In this document: positions 53,277-62,073 of the stretch, piece by piece
How positions within the stretch are numbered: the stretch's first letter is position 1
Layout: each line of letters starts with the position of its first letter
Source of the DNA: UBA3946 sp002385755
GTDB lineage: Bacteria > Bacillota_I > Bacilli_A > ML615J-28 > CAG-698
Assembly (NCBI GenBank): GCA_050953085.1
Contig: JBMNLX010000003.1
Span: 246,883 to 310,882, forward strand
Length of the DNA: 64,000 bases
Direction of reading: 5' to 3'
Program-made: the position numbers and the translations under genes
The notes under the pieces: model-generated
The model's database searches: none
Seen by the model: only the letters and a program-made list of their open reading frames with translations
What the model was told of the DNA's origin: nothing

Positions 53277-54398
53277 TTAGTTAAATATTTGATATTCTTT
53301 TAATTGGATAATTTTTCTAATTATATTAAGTTCAGTATTTTCGATTGCTTTATGGTCAACTTCTACTAAAATATTCATTAATATATAGTCTTCATTTTGG
53401 TAATAAGGTGAAAGAATATCTAAATATACATTAACTTTTCCATCTTTTATTTCAGTTTTGGTAACGTTATATTCAACACTACTATTTGTCCAATATGAAA
53501 TATAAACTAAAGTTTTTGTTTCAAAATAAGTATCATTATAAGTATTCAAAATTTCATCTTTAGATAAATGTATAAATTCAGTATCTAAGAAGCATTGTTG
53601 TAATTCATCATTAGAAGTAATTAATTTAGTTGTTGCTTCTCTATCATCGTCATATCCTGTATAAAAATAATGAGCAGGATATTTTTCAGTATGACACCAA
53701 ATACATTTTCCATCTTCATATTTATGTGTTACTTTTGGTAATCTTTCTACTATTTCATAATCACATTCTTCACATTTAGTTTGTTGATAACCATGTTTAA
53801 TACATGTTGATTGTTCTGATGCAATCAAATCTTTTAAATAATCACCTTTGTAAATTCCATGCGTATGGTATGTTTTAAAATTAGATAAATCATAGTTATG
53901 CAGAAATAATGTAGTTGAACCAATTGAAAGTAATACTTCCAGACCATTTGAACGTTTACCTTCATATTTACCAGTAGCCAAGTTTCCATTATATGTAAAT
54001 CTAATTCTTACACCGTTGATATTGTCATTGTTTTCAACACCAAAACCAATCGTATCATATTGTTCAGGATAATACGCAGAATACAAATTTAAGATTTCTT
54101 CTTCACCATCAACATAAATTATTAACATATTAGCTTTGAAGTATCTTTCTTTATTTTCACCTGTTACATATTTAAGATTTTGTTTAAAGGAATTATTGTA
54201 CTTAGAAGCTTCATATTCACTTATTTCTAGTACTTCTACCTCAACATATGAAATATTAGATTCATCTGGAGTATCAACATAACAGGAATACATACCTTCA
54301 TCATATATTAAGTTATATACATCTTTAAACATATCGTCAACACAGCCTGTTAATGCTAAACACAACAATGCCATTAAAGTAATTAAATGCTTCTTCAT
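53277..54398 (-). CDS. Hypothetical lipoprotein with Cys pairs
   Basis: A 373-aa exported protein. The signal peptide and lipobox are 'LMALLCLALTGC'. Residues about 200-245 contain 'CIKHGYQQTKCEECDYEIVE' and 'GKCIWCHTEKYPAHYF', a CxxC zinc-ribbon-like repeat seen in some gut-bacterial surface proteins. The rest is beta-rich and unassigned. ATG 54398 follows AAGGATGG. First of the four same-strand genes that end at 51671. Confidence 0.65.
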   Translation of the reverse strand: MKKHLITLMALLCLALTGCVDDMFKDVYNLIYDEGMYSCYVDTPDESNISYVEVEVLEISEYEASKYNNSFKQNLKYVTGENKERYFKANMLIIYVDGEEEILNLYSAYYPEQYDTIGFGVENNDNINGVRIRFTYNGNLATGKYEGKRSNGLEVLLSIGSTTLFLHNYDLSNFKTYHTHGIYKGDYLKDLIASEQSTCIKHGYQQTKCEECDYEIVERLPKVTHKYEDGKCIWCHTEKYPAHYFYTGYDDDREATTKLITSNDELQQCFLDTEFIHLSKDEILNTYNDTYFETKTLVYISYWTNSSVEYNVTKTEIKDGKVNVYLDILSPYYQNEDYILMNILVEVDHKAIENTELNIIRKIIQLKEYQIFN

Positions 54399-54530
54399 AA
54401 ATTTCACCATCCTTATATAATAAGACAATTTAATCATCTTTAAAGTTTCAAAGATATAACAAATCAATTAATTCTAATTTATCTGTTATTATTATACACT
54501 AAAACTAATTTTATTTCCACCATTATCTCT

Positions 54531-54595
54531 TAATGGTTCGAGTCCCATCAGAACATAACATTCGAATCCCGTAACTTAATGGTTCGAATCCGTGG
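54531..54595 (+). repeat. Three tRNA T-arm-like fragments
   Basis: GGTTCGAGTCCC (54535-54546), ATTCGAATCCC (54560-54570) and GGTTCGAATCC (54581-54591) match tRNA T-stem/loop sequence on the plus strand, opposite to the nearby tRNA genes, without cloverleaf context. They may be attachment-site scars or degraded tRNA pieces. Nothing else was recognised between 54399 and 54683. Confidence 0.45.
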
Positions 54596-54683
54596 TCAGT
54601 CTCCTATAGTTATTAAATCTAAATGTTTTATAAATATATAAAAAAATAGGCTATTCTAACCAAAACTAGCTAAAATACCCTAT

Positions 54684-54718
54684 AAAATTAAAAATAGATC
54701 TTCTTTTGAGAAGACCTA
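54684..54718 (-). terminator. Terminator of the tRNA-Val-Pro-Ala operon
   Basis: Stem TAGATCTTCT/AGAAGACCTA (54695-54704 and 54709-54718, one mismatch) with a 4-nt loop; minus-strand T-rich tail. Confidence 0.75.
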
Positions 54719-54732
54719 TAGATTTCTTAAAA

Positions 54733-54808
54733 TGGTGGAGCTGACGGGACTTGAACCCGCGGCCCCTACAATGCCATTGTAGTGCTCTCCCAGCTGAGCT
54801 ACAGCCCC
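54733..54808 (-). tRNA. tRNA-Ala(GGC)
   Basis: Cloverleaf with encoded CCA; anticodon loop ATGGCAT gives GGC, and the G3:U70 alanine identity pair is present. Last gene of the tRNA operon; island 2 lies on its 3' side. Confidence 0.94.
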
Positions 54809-54815
54809 ACACGAA

Positions 54816-54892
54816 TGGTCGGGACGACAAGATTCGAACTTGCGACCTCTTGGACCCCATCCAAGCGCGCTACCAAACTACGCCACGTCCCG
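54816..54892 (-). tRNA. tRNA-Pro(GGG)
   Basis: Acceptor CGGGACG/CGTCCCG, anticodon stem CTTGG/CCAAG, loop ATGGGGT giving GGG; encoded CCA. Confidence 0.93.
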
Positions 54893-54896
54893 AAAA

Positions 54897-54971
54897 TGGT
54901 GAAGTTAGAGGGATTCGAACCCCCGACCCTCTGCACGTCAAGCAGATGCTCTCCCACTGAGCTATAACTCC
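54897..54971 (-). tRNA. tRNA-Val(GAC)
   Basis: Acceptor GGAGTTA/TAACTTC (one G-U), anticodon stem TCTGC/GCAGA, loop TTGACGT giving GAC; encoded CCA. First gene of the tRNA operon. Confidence 0.93.
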
Positions 54972-54992
54972 GTTATCTTGTAAAGCAATAAT

Positions 54993-55021
54993 ATTATATC
55001 ACTTTTTGGGCGAAATTTCAA
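54993..55021 (-). promoter_or_regulatory. Promoter of the tRNA-Val-Pro-Ala operon
   Basis: TTGAAA (complement 55016-55021), 17-bp spacer, TATAAT (complement 54993-54998), 22 bp before tRNA-Val. Confidence 0.8.
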
Positions 55022-55045
55022 GACAATTATGCGTTTGTTTTTCGG

Positions 55046-55074
55046 TTTACTTTTTCCGTCATTTATGGTAATAT
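55046..55074 (+). promoter_or_regulatory. Predicted promoter of the first DUF1538 operon
   Basis: TTTACT (55046-55051), 17-bp spacer, TAATAT (55069-55074). An alternative -10, TATAAT, at about 55171 lacks a good -35. Confidence 0.45.
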
Positions 55075-55192
55075 ATATATACATTATTACAGCGCAAATG
55101 ATTTATCGGTAACGACTTTTTGTTGTTATTTCCGTATTAAAATATGCTGTTACTTGAAAACAACTAAGATATAATTAGAGAGGAAGAATTTA

Positions 55193-56665
55193 ATGCATGA
55201 TTTTTTGCGGAAATTACGGGATGTAGCTTTTTCGGTTTCTTTAATCGTTATATTTGTCCTAGTAATTAACGTGGGTGTTGTCCATGTTGAATGGAAATAT
55301 ATCGGACAATTCTTGATTGGCGCTTTATGCGTTTTTCTCGGGTTGTCGATATTCCTTCTCGGCGTGGACATCAGCATAACGCCGATTGGCGATCATATGG
55401 GAAAATTAATGACGCGATCAAACAGGAAATGGATTATCGCTGCGGGAAGTCTGGTTTTAGGATTTATGGTCGCATTCGCGGAACCGGCGTTAATGGTTTA
55501 CGGCCAGCAAGTAGAAGCCGTAACGGGCGGGATGTTAGCCAGCATTTTGCTGGTTGCCGTCGTCGCTATCGGTATCGGCTTACTGGTGGCCGTCGCCGCG
55601 CTTAGAATTGTCAAGGGTTTTTCCATCAAAATTCTCTTTTTTATTCTGTATTTGATTATTTTTATCCTTGCCTTGTTTGTATCCAGCAATTATCTCGCAA
55701 TTACCTTTGACGCGGCGGCGGCGGTTACCGGCAGTCTGGTTGTGCCTTTTCTTTTGGCCCTGACCGTAGGGATCGCGGCATTTAAATCAAAACAAGGCTC
55801 GGCGGAAGAAGACAGTTTCGGTTTGCTGGGCGTGGCAACGACCGGCGCCATTATCGCTATGCTTTTTCTCGGGATTTTCACGAACACCAAAAATCTTGAA
55901 AGCGGCGGGGCTGTCGGGTCCGCGGAAATTGCCTTTCTCCCGACATTGCTTCTTTCGATGAGAGACGTCTCGTTTTCAATTTTGCCGATTATTTTTATGT
56001 TTATAGCCGCGCAGATTTTTAAACCTAAATTCAGCAAGAAGAAAAACTTACGCGTTTTTAAGGGTTTGATATATGCTTTCATAGGACTTACGATCTTTTT
56101 GACAGGCGTTAACGGCGGTTTCATGACGATCGGCCGCTTGGTTGGGAAAAACCTAAGCCTTAACGCTCCAGATTATGTTATCTTTATTATCGGTTTTTTA
56201 CTTGGCATGTTAATTGTGTTGACGGAACCGGCAGTTCATGTCCAAACCGCGATGATCGAAGACATTACGAGCAGGTCAATTAAGCGGAGAATAATCCTTA
56301 TCGCCCTGGCGATAGGAAACGGGATTGCCATCGGTCTTTCGATGATTCGTATCCTAAATCCCGAAGTGCAAATCTGGCATTTCTTATTGCCGGGTTATAT
56401 AATCGCCATTATTCTCACTTTTTTCGCTCCAAAAATGTTCGTTGGCATTGCTTTCGACTCGGGCGGAGTGGCTTCCGGTCCTTTAACGGTCACGTTTATG
56501 CTTGCTTTCTGCCAGGGGATCGCTTCCGGAACGGGCGGGGCGGCGACTTTAATCGACGGTTTCGGCATGATCACGATGGTGGCGCTAATGCCGTTGATTA
56601 CCCTGCAATTGCTTGGCGTCGTTTACAAAATAAAATTAAAAAAGAACCCGTCACGGGAGGAATAA
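55193..56665 (+). CDS. DUF1538 membrane protein, copy A
   Basis: A 490-aa integral membrane protein with about twelve helices arranged as two homologous halves. Half one has 'LLGVDISITPIGDHMGKLM' and 'FAEPALMVYGQQVEAVTGG'; half two has 'TGVNGGFMTIGRLVG' and 'LTEPAVHVQTAMIEDITS'. The paired E-P motifs and inverted-repeat look suggest a transporter or channel, but no substrate is known. Its gene ends 1 bp before a double P-II gene with SD GGGAGG inside the end of this one, so a P-II-type regulator probably gates it, by analogy to GlnK-AmtB; that is inference. Confidence 0.85.
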   Translation: MHDFLRKLRDVAFSVSLIVIFVLVINVGVVHVEWKYIGQFLIGALCVFLGLSIFLLGVDISITPIGDHMGKLMTRSNRKWIIAAGSLVLGFMVAFAEPALMVYGQQVEAVTGGMLASILLVAVVAIGIGLLVAVAALRIVKGFSIKILFFILYLIIFILALFVSSNYLAITFDAAAAVTGSLVVPFLLALTVGIAAFKSKQGSAEEDSFGLLGVATTGAIIAMLFLGIFTNTKNLESGGAVGSAEIAFLPTLLLSMRDVSFSILPIIFMFIAAQIFKPKFSKKKNLRVFKGLIYAFIGLTIFLTGVNGGFMTIGRLVGKNLSLNAPDYVIFIIGFLLGMLIVLTEPAVHVQTAMIEDITSRSIKRRIILIALAIGNGIAIGLSMIRILNPEVQIWHFLLPGYIIAIILTFFAPKMFVGIAFDSGGVASGPLTVTFMLAFCQGIASGTGGAATLIDGFGMITMVALMPLITLQLLGVVYKIKLKKNPSREE

Positions 56666-56666
56666 T

Positions 56667-57323
56667 ATGAAGCGCGATTGCGAAATAATTATTGTTATCG
56701 TTAATACTGGCAAAGCCGACAAAGTAATCAAAGCGGCTAAAGAAAAAGGCGTCACGGGCGCGACCGTTATATTGGGAAGAGGCTCGGCGGACAATAAAAT
56801 CCTGCAATTCTTGGGTCTGTCCGATACTCGCAAAGAAATAATCTTCATGGTCGTGCACGACTCAATCGCCAAACTGACATTACAACATTTGAAAGAAAAG
56901 TTTCATTTCGACAAACCCAATCACGGCATTGCTTTTTCTTTAAAACTGGACCACATCCTGGGGCTGCACGCTCTATATCGATTGGAATCATCTGAACAAA
57001 CCGTAAACGGAGGTATAAACAACAAAATGTATAAAGCGATATTTACCATCGTCGACCGGGGAAAGGCGGAAGCGGTTATAGATTCGGCGAAAAACGCCGG
57101 CGCGAAAGGCGGGACGATTATCAACGGCCGCGGCTCGGGAATCCACGAGCAACAAACGCTCTTCTCTTTCCCGATTGATCCCGAAAAAGAAATTGTCCTC
57201 GTTATTGCCGAAACGGACAATACCGAAAAAATCGTGAAATCTATCCGCGATAATTTGAATATCGACGAACCCGGCAAGGGAATCATGTTTGTTCTTGACG
57301 TCAATGAAACCTGCGGCCTATAG
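56667..57323 (+). CDS. Double-domain P-II family protein, copy A
   Basis: A 218-aa protein made of two P-II-like domains, about 1-105 and 118-218. Each has a GlnB-like core: 'KVIKAAKEKGVTGATVILGRG' and 'VIDSAKNAGAKGGTIINGRG', followed by a 'KEIIFMVV'/'KEIVLVIA' strand and a 'KGIAF/KGIMF' C-terminal strand. The T-loop Tyr of GlnB (uridylylation site) is not seen. The internal duplication differs from the usual homotrimer of single domains. Likely senses nucleotides and binds the DUF1538 protein encoded 1 bp upstream. Confidence 0.85.
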   Translation: MKRDCEIIIVIVNTGKADKVIKAAKEKGVTGATVILGRGSADNKILQFLGLSDTRKEIIFMVVHDSIAKLTLQHLKEKFHFDKPNHGIAFSLKLDHILGLHALYRLESSEQTVNGGINNKMYKAIFTIVDRGKAEAVIDSAKNAGAKGGTIINGRGSGIHEQQTLFSFPIDPEKEIVLVIAETDNTEKIVKSIRDNLNIDEPGKGIMFVLDVNETCGL

Positions 57324-57350
57324 AAAAAACATTAATCGATTATAAAGAAG

Positions 57351-57399
57351 CCAAAGAAAGATCACGTCGTTACGCGGCAATATTTCTTTGGTTTTTTTT
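57351..57399 (+). terminator. Intrinsic terminator after P-II copy A
   Basis: Stem CCAAAGAAA/TTTCTTTGG (57351-57359 and 57383-57391) followed by eight T. Confidence 0.85.
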
Positions 57400-57459
57400 A
57401 ATTTATCTCGTTCAAACGCGACTTTCGCTTCCAGTCTTTTTTAATGATTTTTATTTTTC

Positions 57460-57490
57460 TCTTTTTAAACAAATCTTCCTATGGTATAAT
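57460..57490 (+). promoter_or_regulatory. Predicted promoter of the second DUF1538 operon
   Basis: A clear -10 TATAAT at 57485-57490 with a poor, T-rich -35 region. The leader to ATG 57624 is about 125 nt with no recognised element. Confidence 0.45.
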
Positions 57491-57623
57491 TGAACCATCC
57501 AAGCGTATTAGTTAAAAAAAATTCATAGTTTCTATTATTTTGATTTTGAACTAATATATATGTATAATAACATTTAGTCTCAAGCATACATAATTAAGAC
57601 GCAAATGGAAAGGAAGCATTATC

Positions 57624-59096
57624 ATGCATGAACTATTGCGAAAATTCCGGGATGTCGCTTTTTCGGTTTCTTTAATAGTCGTGTTTGTGCTGATCATTAA
57701 CGCATCGATCGTCCATCTTGAATGGAAATACATCGGGCTTTTTTTGCTCGGCGCGCTGCTTGTTTTTATCGGGTTATCGGTTTTCCTCGTTGGTGTCGAC
57801 CTTGGCATAACGCCAATCGGGCAGCATATGGGAAAGGTAATAACGAAATCAAACCGGAAGTGGATCTTGGCGGTTGGCTGCCTTGTTCTGGGTTTTATTA
57901 TTTCGTTTGCCGAGCCGTCATTAATCATTCTCGGCCAGCAGGTAAAAAAAGTCACGGGGGGCATTATCGGCAATTACTTGTTGATTGCTGTCGTTTCCCT
58001 CGGCATCGGGTTGCTTGTGTCGATTGCCGCGATACGAATTGTCACCGGATTCTCAATCAAAAAACTCTTCATAATTCTATATTCAATTATCTTTGTTCTT
58101 GCTTTTTTTGTTTCTAACGAATTTTTGGCGATTACTTTCGACGCCTCCGGCGCGACGACAGGTAGCTTAACCGTGCCTTTCCTGCTTGCCCTGACCGTCG
58201 GAATCGCCGCGATTAAAACTAAACAAGGATCTGCGGAAGAAGACAGTTTCGGCTTGCTCGGCTTGGCGTCGGCGGGAGCGATAATCTCAACGCTCGTGCT
58301 TGGGCTTTTCATTGATACTTTCAACCTGGGAAGCGGCGGGGTCATCGAACCGCTTGAAAAATCTATTTTTCAAACATTATTGGCGGAAGCGCTAAACGTC
58401 GGTCTTTCCTTTATGCCGATTATCCTGATTTTTGTAGTGATCCAAATCTTTAAATTCAGATTCAACCGGAAAGCAAGCCTGAGGATTATAAAAGGCATGG
58501 TCTATTCTTTCATTGGACTGACATTATTTATGACCGGCGTGAACGGCGGTTTCATGGCGGTCGGCCGCGAGGTCGGCACGTATTTGAATCTTAACGTTCC
58601 CGATTTTGTTGTTTTCATTGTCGGCTTCATCCTGGGTATGCTGGTAATTCTGGCCGAGCCGGCCGTGTATGTCCTAACCAGACAGGTTGAAGACGTCACG
58701 AGCGGATCGATAAAACGATTCATGGTTGTTATCGCCCTCTCGATCGGCAACGGGATTGCCATCGGCCTTTCAATGGTTCGGATAATGAACCCGGGAGTGG
58801 AAATATGGCATTTCTTATTGCCCGGATACATTATCGCGCTTACCCTTTGTATCTTCGCCCCAAAAATCTTCGTGGGCATCGCCTTCGACTCGGGGGGCGT
58901 CGCTTCAGGCCCCTTAACCGCGACGTTTATGCTCGCCTTTTGTCAAGGCATCGCCACGGGAACGGGCGGGACGGCAACCCTGCTTGACGGTTTCGGCATG
59001 ATTACGATGGTCGCGCTGATGCCGTTGATTACCCTGCAGACATTAGGCCTAATATATAAATATAAACTACGAAAGCACCAACCTCAGGAGGAATAA
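57624..59096 (+). CDS. DUF1538 membrane protein, copy B
   Basis: 490 aa, colinear with copy A and the same length. Motifs are 'LVGVDLGITPIGQHMGKVI', 'FAEPSLIILGQQVKKVTGG', 'TGVNGGFMAVGREVG' and 'LAEPAVYVLTRQVEDVTS'. Differences from copy A concentrate in loops such as after 'GGAVG'/'GGVIE'. GGAAAGGAAG precedes the ATG. It arose by tandem duplication of the two-gene unit and has its own promoter, so the two copies may serve different conditions or substrates. Confidence 0.85.
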   Translation: MHELLRKFRDVAFSVSLIVVFVLIINASIVHLEWKYIGLFLLGALLVFIGLSVFLVGVDLGITPIGQHMGKVITKSNRKWILAVGCLVLGFIISFAEPSLIILGQQVKKVTGGIIGNYLLIAVVSLGIGLLVSIAAIRIVTGFSIKKLFIILYSIIFVLAFFVSNEFLAITFDASGATTGSLTVPFLLALTVGIAAIKTKQGSAEEDSFGLLGLASAGAIISTLVLGLFIDTFNLGSGGVIEPLEKSIFQTLLAEALNVGLSFMPIILIFVVIQIFKFRFNRKASLRIIKGMVYSFIGLTLFMTGVNGGFMAVGREVGTYLNLNVPDFVVFIVGFILGMLVILAEPAVYVLTRQVEDVTSGSIKRFMVVIALSIGNGIAIGLSMVRIMNPGVEIWHFLLPGYIIALTLCIFAPKIFVGIAFDSGGVASGPLTATFMLAFCQGIATGTGGTATLLDGFGMITMVALMPLITLQTLGLIYKYKLRKHQPQEE

Positions 59097-59097
59097 C

Positions 59098-59754
59098 ATG
59101 AACAACGAATGCGAAATAATTACCGTTGTGGTTGATTCGGGCAAAGCCGACAAAGTAATAAAAGCGGCGAAATCAAAGGGCGTCACGGGCGCCACCATAG
59201 TGTTGGGAAAAGGATCGGCGGATAATAAAATCTTGCAATTCCTGGGGCTTTCCGAAACGCGCAAAGAGATAGTCTTTATGGTCGTGCATCGTTCGATAGT
59301 AAAAATGACCCTTGATTTTTTGAAAGAAACCTTCCACTTTGATAAACCCAATAAAGGCATTGCTTTTTCAATGAAGTTGGACCGGGTTTTGGGTCTTCAC
59401 GTATTATACCAATTGGAAACTTTAAAGCAAACTGCAAACGGAGGTATGAAAGACAAAATGTATAAAGCGATATTTACCGTGATTGACCGGGGAAAAGCCG
59501 AAGCTGTAATGGACTCGGCAAAAAGCGCCGGCGCGAGAGGCGGCACAATCATTAACGGCCGCGGCTCCGGAATTCACGAACAAAAAACTCTCTTTTCTTT
59601 CCCCATTGAGCCTGAAAAAGAAATCGTGTTGATTATCGCGAAGACAAACGATACCGAAAAAATCGTTAAGAAAATTCACGATGATTTGAAAATTAACGAC
59701 CCCGGCAAGGGAATTATGTTTGTCCTTGATGTCGATCAGGCCTACGGTTTATGA
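59098..59754 (+). CDS. Double-domain P-II family protein, copy B
   Basis: 218 aa, same two-domain layout as copy A ('KVIKAAKSKGVTGATIVLGKG' and 'VMDSAKSAGARGGTIINGRG'). SD CAGGAGGAAT overlaps the end of DUF1538 copy B. The second domain is more conserved between the copies than the first domain's C-terminal part. Confidence 0.85.
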   Translation: MNNECEIITVVVDSGKADKVIKAAKSKGVTGATIVLGKGSADNKILQFLGLSETRKEIVFMVVHRSIVKMTLDFLKETFHFDKPNKGIAFSMKLDRVLGLHVLYQLETLKQTANGGMKDKMYKAIFTVIDRGKAEAVMDSAKSAGARGGTIINGRGSGIHEQKTLFSFPIEPEKEIVLIIAKTNDTEKIVKKIHDDLKINDPGKGIMFVLDVDQAYGL

Positions 59755-59776
59755 GGAAGGGGTTTATATTAAGCAC

Positions 59777-59813
59777 AAAAGCCAAAGAACGAGGGCGCTC
59801 TTTGGCTTTTTTA
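59777..59813 (+). terminator. Terminator after P-II copy B
   Basis: Stem AAGCCAAAGA/TCTTTGGCTT (59779-59788 and 59799-59808) with A- and T-runs on both sides; can serve the convergent minus-strand gene too. Confidence 0.85.
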
Positions 59814-59865
59814 TTTGCTTGAGGCTATCGATAATTTTCCCCTTGTTTATAGATAATGCAAGACT

Positions 59866-60900
59866 TTATTGCCGGTATTTTGGTTTTATTAATTCTTTCT
59901 TGTTCTCAAAAAACCAATCGATCATATCGCAAATGCTCTCGGCAGCCGGACGGGGATTAAAGCCTAACTCCTCTCGCGCCTTGGCGTTATCAAAGCGAGA
60001 GTTCAGTTGGAGCGTTTTAATCGAGCAGGAACTGAAAACGGGCTTTTTCCCGCGAACGCGGTAATACAATTCCGCCAGCGGCAACGCCGCCTTAACAAAC
60101 CACAAAGGCAAACGCAAAGGCATTTTTGTTCTCTTAAGTTTTTTATTCATTATCGCGAACAGTTTATTCAAATCAACGCGTTCGCCGTTTAGAATATAAC
60201 CTTCGCCGCCTTTCCCTTTTTCATACGCGGCGACGATCGCGGCCGCGACATCGCGGACGTCAACAAAATCATAGGCGCCTTTTACATAACAATTAAGCCG
60301 CCGGTTGATATAGTCTAAAACGACCTGACCGATATTGGAAATATTGTATTCATACGGGCCGATAACCGCGGTGGGATAGACCACGACGGCATTTAGCCCT
60401 TCGTTTTTACATTTATCCATGATATAGGCGGTGGCCCGCGTTTTCGAAAGCGCGTATTGACCGGTTAATCCTTTATAATCGAACGTCGTCGGCTCGCTAA
60501 TTAGCCCCGACTTCGGCGGGTTTATTACCGAGACGGAACTCGTGTAAATTAGTTTTTTCGCCTTGTTCCGAAGACACGCTTCAACAATATTCTCGCAGCC
60601 CAAAACATTCGTTTCATGAACGGCTTTGTTTTTTACAGAGCCGATGTCGACCACCCCCGCGAGGTGGAAAACCGCCGAACCCGGAGTTATTTGAGCGTTT
60701 ACGAATTCTTTGTCGGTAACATCGCCAATCGCGGCCGTAACGGGCATGTCTTTAAAACGGTAAAGGTTCTTCTCAGAACGCGTGATTATTTTAACAGGCG
60801 CATAACCCTTTTTAATCAATTCCAAGACCACGACATAACCAATGAAGCCGGTGGCCCCCGTCACGATATATTCTGTGGTCGCTTTTTCTTTATTCACCAT
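59866..60900 (-). CDS. NAD(P)-dependent epimerase/dehydratase (dihydroflavonol-reductase-like)
   Basis: A 344-aa extended SDR: 'YIVTGATGFIGYVVVLELIK' (cofactor loop), 'FHLAGVVDIG', 'YTSSVSVI' (Ser) and 'YALSKTRAT' (YxxxK), 'VVYPTAVIGP'. The C-terminal part has two hydrophobic stretches ('LPLWFVKAALPLAELYY'), as in hopanoid/steroid-like dehydratases acting near membranes. Its ATG overlaps the GNAT gene by 7 bp, so it is the second gene of an operon. Substrate unknown. Confidence 0.85.
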   Translation of the reverse strand: MVNKEKATTEYIVTGATGFIGYVVVLELIKKGYAPVKIITRSEKNLYRFKDMPVTAAIGDVTDKEFVNAQITPGSAVFHLAGVVDIGSVKNKAVHETNVLGCENIVEACLRNKAKKLIYTSSVSVINPPKSGLISEPTTFDYKGLTGQYALSKTRATAYIMDKCKNEGLNAVVVYPTAVIGPYEYNISNIGQVVLDYINRRLNCYVKGAYDFVDVRDVAAAIVAAYEKGKGGEGYILNGERVDLNKLFAIMNKKLKRTKMPLRLPLWFVKAALPLAELYYRVRGKKPVFSSCSIKTLQLNSRFDNAKAREELGFNPRPAAESICDMIDWFFENKKELIKPKYRQ

Positions 60901-61457
60901 TTGTCTTCCTTACGCGCCTTTTCGTAATATTGTCTCGGGAGTTCATAGTTAATGCTATATTGCGGGGCGCCAAGTTGATCATACCAAGGCGTTTTTGATA
61001 TTCCGAGATTAGCGAACCCGATTTTCTCATATACTCGTTGCGCTCTTTTGTTATTAACGTTTGTGTCAAGGATAATCTTTTCAACGGGACAGTAAGCGTT
61101 GATTTTTTCGTCTGTAAATAGAAACTCGATAAGCATTTTGATTAGTCGCGTGCCGTAACCTCGATTCTGATAATCAAAATTACAGATTTTTATCCCCATT
61201 TCCGCAGCCTTTCTATCCTCATAGATGCGGAAATTCATCTCCCCGACTCTTTCGCCGTCGATTTCAATGATGCAACGCTGGGAGATGGAAGTTTCGTTAT
61301 CGTTGATATGTTTAAGCGTCTCTTCCGCTGTCATGTTTAACCCTAAAGGAAAACCGGCGTGAGCCATAACCTTCCCGTCGTTCCACCAAGACGTTAAGAT
61401 TTCCGCGTCTTCCGGCGTCGCGCTTCTTATCGTCAGGTTGCTTTTTGTAATTTTCAT
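60894..61457 (-). CDS. GNAT-family N-acetyltransferase (RimJ/RimL-like)
   Basis: A 187-aa acetyltransferase: 'TIRSATPEDAEILTSWWNDG', 'QRCIIEIDGERVGEMNFRIY', motif A 'NFDYQNRGYGTRLIKMLIEF' and motif B 'NNKRAQRVYEKIGFANLG'. It resembles acetyltransferases of the spermidine/RimJ group. ATG 61457 with GAGGAG upstream is chosen; the longer reading from 61622 crosses the promoter. Confidence 0.87.
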   Translation of the reverse strand: MKITKSNLTIRSATPEDAEILTSWWNDGKVMAHAGFPLGLNMTAEETLKHINDNETSISQRCIIEIDGERVGEMNFRIYEDRKAAEMGIKICNFDYQNRGYGTRLIKMLIEFLFTDEKINAYCPVEKIILDTNVNNKRAQRVYEKIGFANLGISKTPWYDQLGAPQYSINYELPRQYYEKARKEDKW

Positions 61458-61485
61458 GCATAACTCCTCGAATATTACTGAAAAA

Positions 61486-61514
61486 ATTATAACATATCCC
61501 CCGCCCTTAAGCAA
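61486..61514 (-). promoter_or_regulatory. Predicted promoter of the GNAT-epimerase operon
   Basis: TTGCTT (complement 61509-61514), 17-bp spacer, TATAAT (complement 61486-61491). Confidence 0.65.
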
Positions 61515-61579
61515 GGTATAATCGGTTGATAAAACCTCGGTTTTAGTTTTGATATTATCTATAAATAAATCACTTAAAA

Positions 61580-61634
61580 GAAAAAAGGCTGTAAGCCATA
61601 AGGCGGTTATCGCTCGCCCCACATCTTACAGCCT
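61580..61634 (-). terminator. Terminator after the small membrane protein gene
   Basis: Stem AGGCTGTAAG/CTTACAGCCT (61586-61595 and 61625-61634), G+C-rich loop, minus-strand T-run. Confidence 0.8.
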
Positions 61635-61645
61635 CAAATTATCTA

Positions 61646-61915
61646 TTAGCGTCTACATCTCAAAACCGTGAAAATTCCTCCTATCAATCCGAATATGAAC
61701 ATTAGGCCAAATATAACCGCAAGAATTATTCCGAGAAGACTTCCGATCGCAAACGATATTACGATTGCTAAGCCGATTGCTCCTGTGAGCATTAAGAAAA
61801 CGGAGAATAACAATAACCTGAGTATAATTACACCCCCTTTGCGTGAATAGTTATGAAGCCGTAACTTCACTACTATTATATTCATTAGCATCAATAGAGC
61901 CGATTGCATAAACAC
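61646..61915 (-). CDS. Small hydrophobic membrane protein
   Basis: The frame gives two close transmembrane helices ('LRLLLFSVFLMLTGAIGLAI' and 'GIILAVIFGLMFIFGLIGGI') and a basic end, 'VLRCRR'. The start is unsure: AAAGGGGGTG lies just before an ATT codon at 61828, giving about 60 aa, while the longer 89-aa reading has no SD. Function unknown. Confidence 0.5.
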   Translation of the reverse strand: MFMQSALLMLMNIIVVKLRLHNYSRKGGVIILRLLLFSVFLMLTGAIGLAIVISFAIGSLLGIILAVIFGLMFIFGLIGGIFTVLRCRR

Positions 61916-62073
61916 ATTTTTTTACGGGATATCTCTGAAAAAAGGCGTTTATTCAGGTTGTTTTGGGCTTTAAACAGGTACGGGGAATTCACGAATCCTT
62001 TGATGAATGTCGATCTCTATCTTAAAAAACCAATTTGCTGGTTTTATATTATAACCAATTAAATAAAGAAAAA

